From Sphingobacterium sp. SGG-5 (GTDB lineage: Bacteria > Bacteroidota > Bacteroidia > Sphingobacteriales > Sphingobacteriaceae): a stretch of 64,000 bases of DNA. The stretch is taken from contig NZ_JAAKGO010000005.1 of the NCBI RefSeq assembly GCF_011043525.1, forward strand, positions 310,001 to 374,000, written 5' to 3'. The position numbers were made by a program, and so were the translations under genes. This document shows positions 9,727 to 17,210 of the stretch, piece by piece. How positions within the stretch are numbered: the first letter of the stretch is position 1; each line of letters begins with the position of its first letter. Under the pieces are notes generated by a model. It was not told where the DNA came from. It saw only the letters and a program-made list of their open reading frames with translations, and did no database searches.

Positions 9727-11100
9727 CTACTTCTCTTTCAGCTTGTATTTATCCATCAACATCTGAATATCGACGGTAGGAAGTCCAACAGCCTGAGCGG
9801 TCTGTGTGACATTCCAATTGTATTTTTTCAGTTTGTGAGCTAAAAATTGTTGTTCCGCATGCTCCTTAAACGCTTGGTAGTTGTCCATACTATCTAGGTT
9901 CAGGGTGGGTATATCATGATGACCGTTCGTTCCATGTGTTGATACGGAAGGATTGGCAAAATTGCTGACATCAGGTTCCGATATTACCTTACCACTGAGG
10001 ATAATCAATCTTTCGACCATATTCCGTAATTCCCGGATATTTCCGGTCCAGGGCAACTCTTGTAACGCTTTCATGGCCCCTGTTGTAAACTCCTTTGTCG
10101 GAATATTATAATCACCGCAGATTTCTTCACAAAAAGACATCGCCAATTGTGGAATATCCTCACGACGCTCCCCCAATGAAGGGACATCAATAAGGATAAC
10201 GCTTAGGCGATGGTAGAGGTCCATTCTGAAATTACCAGCGTCTATTTCCTTCAGCAAATCCTTGTTGGTAGCTGCGATGACGCGTACATTTACTGTAATC
10301 TCCTTATCGCCACCCACCCTTGTAATCTTATTTTCTTGCAATGCACGCAGAACCTTAGCCTGAGCAGATAGGCTCATATCGCCTATCTCATCCAAAAATA
10401 AGGTTCCACCGTTCGCCTGTTCAAACTTACCAATACGTTGCTTAACGGCCGACGTAAAAGCACCTTTCTCGTGGCCGAACAATTCCGATTCGATCAGTTC
10501 GGACGGGATCGCAGCACAGTTAACTTCTATAAGAGCCGAGGAAGAACGGTTTGATTTTTCATGCAGCCAACGCGCAACCAATTCCTTTCCTGACCCGTTT
10601 GCCCCCGTGATAAGCACTCGGGCATCTGTGGGCGCTACCTTATCGATGCAATCTTTTATCAGCGAAATGCTCTCCGAATCACCTAAAATCTCCCGGGTCT
10701 TCGACACTTTGCGTTTCAGTACTTTGGTTTCTTTTACTAAAGACTCCCGTTCCAGACCATTCCGCACGGTAATCAACAATCTGTTGAGATCAAGTGGTTT
10801 TTCCAAGAAGTCATAAGCCCCTCGTCGGGCAGCCTCCACTGCCGTTTCAATGGTACCATGACCAGATATCATAATAAAAGGCGTATCGCTAATACCTCTC
10901 GCAGCATCTAACACCTCCATACCGTCCATCTTATTCATCTTTATATCGCACAATACGAGATCTACCTTTTCCTTTTTTAATACCTCCAACCCTTCTATCC
11001 CATTATCTACATCCAACACCTTATAGCTTTCGTATTCCAAAATATCACGGAGTGAACTACGTATGGGGCGCTCGTCGTCTATAATTAATATTGTAGCCAT
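9727..11100 (-). CDS. Sigma-54-type response regulator (NtrC family)
   Basis: Three domains are visible in 457 residues: a receiver (acidic pair Asp8/Asp9, phospho-acceptor Asp52 in VLCDIKMN, Lys in DFLEKPLD), an AAA+ ATPase (Walker A GANGSGKE, Walker B GGTLFLDEIGDM) and a C-terminal Fis-like helix-turn-helix (NVTQTAQAVGLPTVDIQML). The sigma-54 contact loop, GAFTGA in NtrC, reads GAFTSA. The start ATG at 11100 was chosen because the receiver begins MATILIIDDE; an upstream in-frame start adds eleven hydrophobic residues that fit no domain. No sensor kinase is adjacent. The gene starts 37 bases after the 3' end of rnpB on the same strand, with little room for its own promoter. Confidence 0.93.
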   Translation of the reverse strand: MATILIIDDERPIRSSLRDILEYESYKVLDVDNGIEGLEVLKKEKVDLVLCDIKMNKMDGMEVLDAARGISDTPFIMISGHGTIETAVEAARRGAYDFLEKPLDLNRLLITVRNGLERESLVKETKVLKRKVSKTREILGDSESISLIKDCIDKVAPTDARVLITGANGSGKELVARWLHEKSNRSSSALIEVNCAAIPSELIESELFGHEKGAFTSAVKQRIGKFEQANGGTLFLDEIGDMSLSAQAKVLRALQENKITRVGGDKEITVNVRVIAATNKDLLKEIDAGNFRMDLYHRLSVILIDVPSLGERREDIPQLAMSFCEEICGDYNIPTKEFTTGAMKALQELPWTGNIRELRNMVERLIILSGKVISEPDVSNFANPSVSTHGTNGHHDIPTLNLDSMDNYQAFKEHAEQQFLAHKLKKYNWNVTQTAQAVGLPTVDIQMLMDKYKLKEK

Positions 11101-11137
11101 ATAAAAAACAATTATAAAATGCCAAAATAACAAAAAA

Positions 11138-11524
11138 GAAGCAAACCTTATAAGCCGGGTTCTGTACCCCGACGCATCGAGGCTTCTATCATTTATCTAG
11201 TCCCGCAATCACTCGCGGGATCCATCAACCTACCCTTCGCAGATTCCGACGGGTCGGAAGAAGACGAGCAGCCTTCAGATTCTGCGATCTATTTGGTCTT
11301 TCAACACACGAGGTTTACCGTAATGTATGTCACCATACAAGACCGTGAGCTCTTACCTCACGTTTTCACCCTTACTCCGACAAGTCGGAGTGGTATATTT
11401 TCTGTGGCACTTTCTGTTTTCCGACAAATCGGAACCCTTCCCGTTAGGAAGCGTGTTGCTCTATGTTGCCCGGACTTTCCTCTCTCCCGCCAGAGACGGG
11501 ACAGCGATAGAACCAGTTTGCTTC
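11138..11524 (-). ncRNA. rnpB: RNase P RNA, bacterial type A
   Basis: Catalytic RNA of RNase P, which matures tRNA 5' ends. On the minus strand it begins GAAGCAAACTGGTTCTATCG and includes the universal GAGGAAAGTCCGGGC (P4/CR I region, around 11470-11490), and the 3' part ends with AACCCGGCTTATAAGG and then TTTGCTTC, which pairs with the 5' end (GAAGCAAAC) to form P1. The length of about 387 nucleotides is normal. Short frames over this region are artefacts. Ends are set by P1 and are accurate to a few bases. Confidence 0.96.
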
Positions 11525-11529
11525 AGCTG

Positions 11530-11537
11530 CAAATTTA
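11530..11537 (-). promoter_or_regulatory. -7 element of the rnpB promoter
   Basis: On the minus strand TAAATTTG (TAnnTTTG) ends six bases before the first paired base of rnpB, exactly where a -7 box should be. A matching -33 TTG was not found at the usual spacing, so the upstream box must be degenerate. Confidence 0.55.
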
Positions 11538-11615
11538 GAGAATTAAAATCGGATAGCATGGGTTTTTCAAACCTTTTTCCCCTTCAACGGTTTTATAAAG
11601 TATAAAGCAGACAGC

Positions 11616-12410
11616 ATGGATCAACCTTTAACATACCGCTACCATCTGGAGCAGACCGACAGCCCTTTTTGGGCTTTTGCTATTCACGATGGCCACCATA
11701 TACATCCCGAAATCGAACCCTACTTGGCGATAGACGAAGAAACACGCTTACGGGAGGAGGATCCCTATACGGCTATTTTAGCTGAACTCCCCTTCAATCG
11801 ATTTGTTTCAGCAACCTCCCGATTTCAACTGGACATCAATCGCAGTAAACAAGATGCCATCTACCTTCAGCCGGAGCAAGCCTGGGGGCTGAAGGTCTGG
11901 GAGAACGGTCTTCCCCAAAAATGGGTAGATAGACTATACACTTCTTACGACGATATTTTCCGAAGTATCGACACGGCCATACAAGAAACCATCGACAAAT
12001 ACGGCTATTTTGTTGTTTATGATATCCACAGCTATAATGCTAAGCGAGGCGGAGCACAGGCGCCGATAGATCACCTGCACAATCCCCAGATTAACATAGG
12101 AACGGTTCATAATCACCCCAAGTGGTCCATCTTGACATCGCTTTTTATCGAAGCTTTAGAACGAAAACAGGCGGGCGTAGCAACTTTTGATGTACGGGAA
12201 AACATCAACTTCAAAGGCGGCTATCTATCCCAGTATATCAACACGCGCTATGGCAATAAAGGATGTGTCTTCTCGATCGAATTTCGGAAAGATTTTATGG
12301 ACGAATGGACGGGGCAGTTATATCCCGAAAAGCTACAGGAATATAAACAGCTTTTGTTACATACGGTAGAAACTTTAGAAAATTATAGGACGCATTCCCA
12401 TGAAAAATGA
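11616..12410 (+). CDS. N-formylglutamate amidohydrolase family protein
   Basis: Member of the N-formylglutamate amidohydrolase (FGase/HutG-like) zinc hydrolase family, a fold related to M14 carboxypeptidases. In 264 residues the family motifs are readable: AIHDGHHIHPE near the N terminus, RFQLDINRSK, and YDIHSYN, plus a C-terminal IEFRKDFMDE. Classical enzymes release formate from N-formylglutamate in histidine degradation, but no hut gene is nearby. Instead the last 11 bases overlap the DUF1704 gene, and the ATP-grasp gene follows, so its real substrate is probably a peptide or amino acid conjugate handled by this cassette. That last step is inference. Confidence 0.8.
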   Translation: MDQPLTYRYHLEQTDSPFWAFAIHDGHHIHPEIEPYLAIDEETRLREEDPYTAILAELPFNRFVSATSRFQLDINRSKQDAIYLQPEQAWGLKVWENGLPQKWVDRLYTSYDDIFRSIDTAIQETIDKYGYFVVYDIHSYNAKRGGAQAPIDHLHNPQINIGTVHNHPKWSILTSLFIEALERKQAGVATFDVRENINFKGGYLSQYINTRYGNKGCVFSIEFRKDFMDEWTGQLYPEKLQEYKQLLLHTVETLENYRTHSHEK

Positions 12411-14232
12411 ACGTAAGACCTTAGATAACCTTCTGCAAAAAATAAATACACGCGATCCTTTTCATGTACAGATACCTGTCAAGAACAAACTCGTATTTAA
12501 CAAGATAGCACCGTATGTATTCCTCTACAACGCGGATGAAAAAAAAGATCCGATGCTGTCCGAGTTGGTCAAGTCAGAATACACCTATTTTCTTATTCGG
12601 GACAAAAATTTTGATTTTTCCTTTTGGCTACCGCCAATCTTAGAGAAACTCGTGGAAGCCTTCGGTTCATGTCTTGTTGTCGAAGCCTGGACAGCTTCCG
12701 ATACTCAGGAAGATGATGTACACATCCATGTCTCCCGAAAAAACGCGTTAGCAATAGGCCAATATCTCAACAAACAACTGCAAGCCGAAGGTGTACTCTC
12801 TGCTGTAAAATTGATAACCGGATCGAAAAAGAATTTTCCCACCAAAGCGGCACCGTTCATCGGTTTGTACGACAAGAAAGATAATCAGATTTTACATTTG
12901 GGTTTAAGCATACGTCCAAATTACCTGCTGACGGAAAAAAACACGATTCTTCCTATTGTATTGCGGCAGTTTCGGGAAGCTTTGTCAAGGAGTCTGTCGA
13001 AAACATTTTTCGAATTCGTCCGTATCCACAGTACCTCCAAACCTACGGCTTTTAAAATCAATCACCCCAATGAACTTATCCCTTTAGTCTGGGAAATCGA
13101 CCAGAAGTTGACGCGGGAGAGCTTACGTTTTGATTTTTTACTACTCATCACGCCTACGAATACGCATGAGGCCTGGCTACAGTTCAAAAAAGACAATTAT
13201 CGGAAACCACCTGTCTTCCACTATAGGCCCATGCCTATTGACCCGGATATCATTAAACGGAATCTGTACAATCTGCCCATTGAAGAACTTTACGACCCCA
13301 CTATCGCCTATCTCTTCCGCGATAAGCGAAAAGAACTGGATTGGATGATGAGCATGCTCAGCGAACGGGGCAAGGAGGGCTTTATGCTCGGAAGCCTACA
13401 ATTGTTTGGCAACGTCAGTGAAAAACTGTTGGATAGAGCGAAAGCAATTTTGACCATTACCGCCGACGACAAACTCGCTAGAGGGCGGGACGAGGATATG
13501 GTCTATGCCGAAGAATTCGCCCGTCTCGCACAACAAGAAATCAGTTACTTAAAAGCCCAAGACCCACAGTTTAACACTACGGTAAGGATACGAGACGATA
13601 TCTACGGCGTGATGGTTAACCAGGGCGTGCTCAATATCAGTAAGCAATATATGTTGCCCCGCAGACGTGTAAATGCACTTCTGCAACACGAAGTTGGTAC
13701 ACACATCGTGACCTATTTTAACGGAAAGCAACAACCTTTCAATGTTTTTCGATTAGGTGTACCCGGCTACGAAAAATTACAGGAAGGTTTAGCCGTCCTT
13801 TCGGAATATATGGTTGGGGAATTGACAAACGACAGGCTACGGGTACTCGCCGGTCGAGTAATCGCTGTACATCACATGCTCGCCGGAAATACCTTTATCG
13901 ATACTTTTGCCCTTTTAGCCGAACAGCATCTGTTCGATAAAAAAACGGCATTTCAAATGACTATGCGTGTATATCGCAGTGGAGGTTTGACCAAAGACGC
14001 CTTATACCTGCAAGGACTTACGGAGCTGGTCAGCTATATCAAGGAAGGCAATGACATCAACCTGCTCACCATGGGTAAAATACGAAAGGACTATATACCG
14101 GTCATACAAGAACTCATGTTGAAAGGCATGCTAAAGGCGCCAGCGCTGACACCGAGATACCTCACGTCACCTTACTTGGCGAAGTTAGAGACACTTCGGA
14201 AGAATAAAGGAATATTTCAAATGATACAGTAA
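12400..14232 (+). CDS. DUF1704 metallopeptidase (QEGLA motif, MATCAP-related)
   Basis: A 610-residue protein of the family annotated as flavohemoglobin expression-modulating QEGLA motif protein (DUF1704). The family includes the eukaryotic microtubule tyrosine carboxypeptidase MATCAP. The predicted zinc site is intact: His430-Glu431-x-x-x-His435 in QHEVGTH and Glu462 in the QEGLA motif (461-465). There is no signal peptide, so it should act in the cytoplasm. Its start overlaps the FGase-like gene by 11 bases, and the ATP-grasp ligase starts 19 bases after its stop. By analogy it would trim a C-terminal residue from a peptide or protein; the bacterial substrate is unknown to me. Confidence 0.85.
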   Translation: MKNERKTLDNLLQKINTRDPFHVQIPVKNKLVFNKIAPYVFLYNADEKKDPMLSELVKSEYTYFLIRDKNFDFSFWLPPILEKLVEAFGSCLVVEAWTASDTQEDDVHIHVSRKNALAIGQYLNKQLQAEGVLSAVKLITGSKKNFPTKAAPFIGLYDKKDNQILHLGLSIRPNYLLTEKNTILPIVLRQFREALSRSLSKTFFEFVRIHSTSKPTAFKINHPNELIPLVWEIDQKLTRESLRFDFLLLITPTNTHEAWLQFKKDNYRKPPVFHYRPMPIDPDIIKRNLYNLPIEELYDPTIAYLFRDKRKELDWMMSMLSERGKEGFMLGSLQLFGNVSEKLLDRAKAILTITADDKLARGRDEDMVYAEEFARLAQQEISYLKAQDPQFNTTVRIRDDIYGVMVNQGVLNISKQYMLPRRRVNALLQHEVGTHIVTYFNGKQQPFNVFRLGVPGYEKLQEGLAVLSEYMVGELTNDRLRVLAGRVIAVHHMLAGNTFIDTFALLAEQHLFDKKTAFQMTMRVYRSGGLTKDALYLQGLTELVSYIKEGNDINLLTMGKIRKDYIPVIQELMLKGMLKAPALTPRYLTSPYLAKLETLRKNKGIFQMIQ

Positions 14233-14251
14233 TTCATCTATTTATTCATCT

Positions 14252-15238
14252 ATGAAAATCGCATTTGTCATCAATCAGACACACAAAGAGGATGTCAATT
14301 TTACAACGACGCTCTTAGCCTGGAAGGCACTACAGCTTGGCCACGAGGTTCTTTACATCGGTTTGGCCGATTTTTACTATGGAGCTCATCCGTTATTGGG
14401 TGCACATGCGCGCCATGTTCTTCCGTCACAAGCTGTTCCAGACACAGCTACATTAATACAGGTGCTTCGAGCCACGCCCAAGAAACTTTATGCGCTTACC
14501 GACATTGACGTACTTTGGTTGCGTTTTGACCCCGTATTGGATATGATCAATAGACCTTGGGCTGCTGCTGCAGGCTTACAATTTGCAACCTTGGCACAAA
14601 AGAAGGGTATAAGGGTACTCAACAACCCCGAAGCATTGACCAAAGCCAGCAACAAGCTTTATCTGGAAAATTTTGATGACACGATACAACCTAAAACCAT
14701 CGTCACACGCAATTCACAGGATATCCTTCAGTTTTTCCAGGAACAGCAGGAAAAAATCATACTGAAACCTTTAAAGGGATCTGGCGGAAGAAATGTGTTT
14801 TTGATCAACAAAGACAATGCCCAGAACCTCAAGCAGACGGTTGAGGCTATCGCCCGGGATGGTTATGTCATTGCACAGGAATACTTACCCGAAGCAGCCC
14901 TCGGTGACATCCGGTTTTTTCTGCTCAATGGAAAACCCATACAGGTCAACGGAAAATATGCCGCCGTACATCGCGTGCAACAAGGAAACGAGATCCGCAG
15001 CAACCTCCATCAGGGTGCAAAAGTGCAAGAAGCGCAGATTGACGCCAATATACTCCGCACCGCCGAAAAAGTAGCTCATCAATTGGTCAAAGACGGCATG
15101 TACTTGGTCGGTCTGGATATTGTCGGCGATAAGATCATGGAAATCAACGTATTTAGCCCGGGTGCTCTGCATCATGCGGAACAGATGCATCAAGAAGATT
15201 TTTCGGGGGCTATTATACGGGATTTGGAGAGCTTGTGA
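14252..15238 (+). CDS. ATP-grasp ligase, glutathione synthetase/RimK-like
   Basis: Carboxylate-amine ligase of the ATP-grasp fold, 328 residues. The N-terminal domain is glutathione synthetase-like (MKIAFVINQTHKEDVNF, DVLWLRFDPVLD), the glycine-rich ATP loop is KPLKGSGGRNVFLI, and the metal-binding end is EINVFSPGALHHAEQ, close to the glutathione synthetase pattern. IRFFLLNGKP and the RSNLHQGA segment are shared with GshB and RimK. No gamma-glutamylcysteine ligase gene is next to it, so it may ligate an amino acid onto a peptide rather than make glutathione. It closes the three-gene cassette with the FGase-like and DUF1704 genes. Confidence 0.85.
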   Translation: MKIAFVINQTHKEDVNFTTTLLAWKALQLGHEVLYIGLADFYYGAHPLLGAHARHVLPSQAVPDTATLIQVLRATPKKLYALTDIDVLWLRFDPVLDMINRPWAAAAGLQFATLAQKKGIRVLNNPEALTKASNKLYLENFDDTIQPKTIVTRNSQDILQFFQEQQEKIILKPLKGSGGRNVFLINKDNAQNLKQTVEAIARDGYVIAQEYLPEAALGDIRFFLLNGKPIQVNGKYAAVHRVQQGNEIRSNLHQGAKVQEAQIDANILRTAEKVAHQLVKDGMYLVGLDIVGDKIMEINVFSPGALHHAEQMHQEDFSGAIIRDLESL

Positions 15239-15306
15239 ACGTACACGGCTATGAAGTCACATTTTTTATTGCAATAAAATGCCGAGAAAACCTCTTACGC
15301 AATCGA

Positions 15307-15333
15307 TTGTTTAGTTTTTTTTCTTTAGTTTTG
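15307..15333 (+). promoter_or_regulatory. Probable glmS promoter
   Basis: TAGTTTTG (15326-15333) matches TAnnTTTG, with TTG at 15307-15309. The 16-base spacer is shorter than at the other promoters of this window, so the upstream box is less certain. The predicted start is about 30 bases before glmS; there is no room for a glmS ribozyme, and none is seen. Confidence 0.45.
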
Positions 15334-15367
15334 TCCCCTGATTTGACAAACTAAAAACCTGATAACT

Positions 15368-17209
15368 ATGTGTGGAATAGTTGGATACGTTGGACATCGA
15401 CCTGCCTACCCTTATTTGATCGAAGGATTAAAAAAACTGGAATATAGAGGATACGATAGTGCCGGTATTGCCCTCCATTTTGGAAATGCTTTAAAAGTGG
15501 TGAAAAAAGCCGGAAAAGTCGCTGCGCTTGAAGAGCTTACAGCCGTGATCGAGCAGGGTTCACCGATAGGTATAGGACACACCAGATGGGCGACACACGG
15601 TATCCCTTCGGATAATAATGCCCACCCCCATACTTCCCAATCGGGGAAACTCGTACTGGTCCATAATGGAATCATCGAGAATTATGCTGCACTCAAAGAG
15701 GAGCTCTTAAAAAAAGGATATACCTTCCATAGCGATACCGATTCGGAAGTGCTGTTGAACTTTATTGAAGATATACAGCAGAATAATAATTGTGCGTTAG
15801 AAGAAGCCATCCGCATCGCACTCAAACGTGTGAGCGGAGCCTATGTCATTCTCCTGCTTTCCGAAGAATATCCACAGACCATCTTTGCGGCACGTAAAGG
15901 CAGTCCTTTGGTGATCGGTATTGGCCAAGGGGAACACTTTCTGGGGTCTGATGCCTCCCCTATGCTTGGATATACGAAAGAAGTAGTCTACATCAACGAC
16001 TATGAGTTGGCTATTATTAAGCCGGACGAACTTATCCTCAAAAATCTCGGCAATGAACGTCTCACACCATTTGTTCAACAACTGGACATGGAGTTAGCCA
16101 GTATTGAGAAGGGCGGCTACGAACATTTTATGTTGAAAGAGATCTACGATCAGCCTGCAGCTATTTACGACTCCTTACGTGGTCGGTTGGATGCGCAGCA
16201 GGGACAGATCACGCTGAGCGGTGTAGATAGCATAAAAGATAAACTCATGGCTGCCCGCCGCATTATTATTGTTGCCTGTGGCACCAGCTGGCATGCGGGA
16301 CTCCTCGGGGAGTATTTAATAGAGGAACTTTGCCGGGTCAATGTCGAAGTGGAATATGCTTCCGAGTTCCGGTATCGCAATCCGGTTATTGACGAGCATG
16401 ATGTCATTATCGCGCTGTCGCAAAGCGGTGAGACGGCCGATACCTTGGTCGCTTTAGAAAATGCGAAAACCCAAGGAGCAACCATCTTCGGTATTGTGAA
16501 TGTCGTCGGTTCTTCCATTGCTCGTCTTTCAGACGCAGGAGCCTATACACACGCCGGACCAGAGATCGGCGTGGCGAGCACGAAGGCATTTACTGCACAA
16601 CTCACCGTATTGCAGCTGTTTGCCCTTAAGCTTGCGCAAATGAAAGGCACATTGGATAAGACAGTGGCACAAGAATTAATGCAGGAACTGGCATTAGTAC
16701 CGGAAAAAGTACAGCATATCCTTGATACGCAACTCGAAAATATCAAAAAGATTGCGTCAACGTATAAAGATGCCCGGGACTTTCTGTACTTAGGGAGGGG
16801 ATACAATTTCCCCATTGCACTGGAAGGCGCCTTAAAACTCAAAGAGGTATCCTATATCCACGCGGAAGGATATCCGGCGGCTGAAATGAAACATGGTCCG
16901 ATCGCACTGGTTGACGAGCACTTACCGGTCGTCTTTGTGGCCACCAAAGATCGTGTCCATGAAAAAATCATCAGCAATATGCAGGAAATCAAATCCCGTC
17001 GCGGTAAATTGATTGCCGTAGTGAGCGAAGATGATCAAACAGCAAGCAGTCTGTCCGACGATTGTATATTCATTCCTCAGGCCCATGAAATTGTTGCTCC
17101 ACTATTATCCGTCATCCCACTACAGCTTCTCTCTTATTATATCGGCGTGGAACGGGGATCGGATGTAGACAAACCACGTAATCTTGCCAAATCAGTAACG
17201 GTAGAATAA
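15368..17209 (+). CDS. glmS: Glutamine-fructose-6-phosphate aminotransferase (isomerizing)
   Basis: Makes glucosamine 6-phosphate from fructose 6-phosphate and glutamine, the entry to UDP-GlcNAc, peptidoglycan and LPS. The N-terminal nucleophile Cys2 is in MCGIVGYVG, followed by LEYRGYDSAG, GIGHTRWATHG and the glutamine-binding HPH segment. The two SIS domains carry CGTSWHAG, SQSGETADT, and EVSYIHAEGYPAAEMKHGPIAL. The C terminus ends NLAKSVTVE as expected. 613 residues is the usual length. It is followed after one base by the DUF4954 gene, so the two are cotranslated. Confidence 0.97.
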   Translation: MCGIVGYVGHRPAYPYLIEGLKKLEYRGYDSAGIALHFGNALKVVKKAGKVAALEELTAVIEQGSPIGIGHTRWATHGIPSDNNAHPHTSQSGKLVLVHNGIIENYAALKEELLKKGYTFHSDTDSEVLLNFIEDIQQNNNCALEEAIRIALKRVSGAYVILLLSEEYPQTIFAARKGSPLVIGIGQGEHFLGSDASPMLGYTKEVVYINDYELAIIKPDELILKNLGNERLTPFVQQLDMELASIEKGGYEHFMLKEIYDQPAAIYDSLRGRLDAQQGQITLSGVDSIKDKLMAARRIIIVACGTSWHAGLLGEYLIEELCRVNVEVEYASEFRYRNPVIDEHDVIIALSQSGETADTLVALENAKTQGATIFGIVNVVGSSIARLSDAGAYTHAGPEIGVASTKAFTAQLTVLQLFALKLAQMKGTLDKTVAQELMQELALVPEKVQHILDTQLENIKKIASTYKDARDFLYLGRGYNFPIALEGALKLKEVSYIHAEGYPAAEMKHGPIALVDEHLPVVFVATKDRVHEKIISNMQEIKSRRGKLIAVVSEDDQTASSLSDDCIFIPQAHEIVAPLLSVIPLQLLSYYIGVERGSDVDKPRNLAKSVTVE

Positions 17210-17210
17210 T

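Noticed and set aside
11293..11605. Plus-strand frames of 80-92 codons
   Set aside because: They are the antisense of RNase P RNA, which explains their conservation-like composition.
11616..12410. Histidine degradation (hut) gene
   Set aside because: No hutH, hutU or hutI nearby; the gene is coupled to DUF1704 and an ATP-grasp ligase instead.
15239..15367. glmS ribozyme
   Set aside because: The leader is about 30 bases and lacks the ribozyme core.
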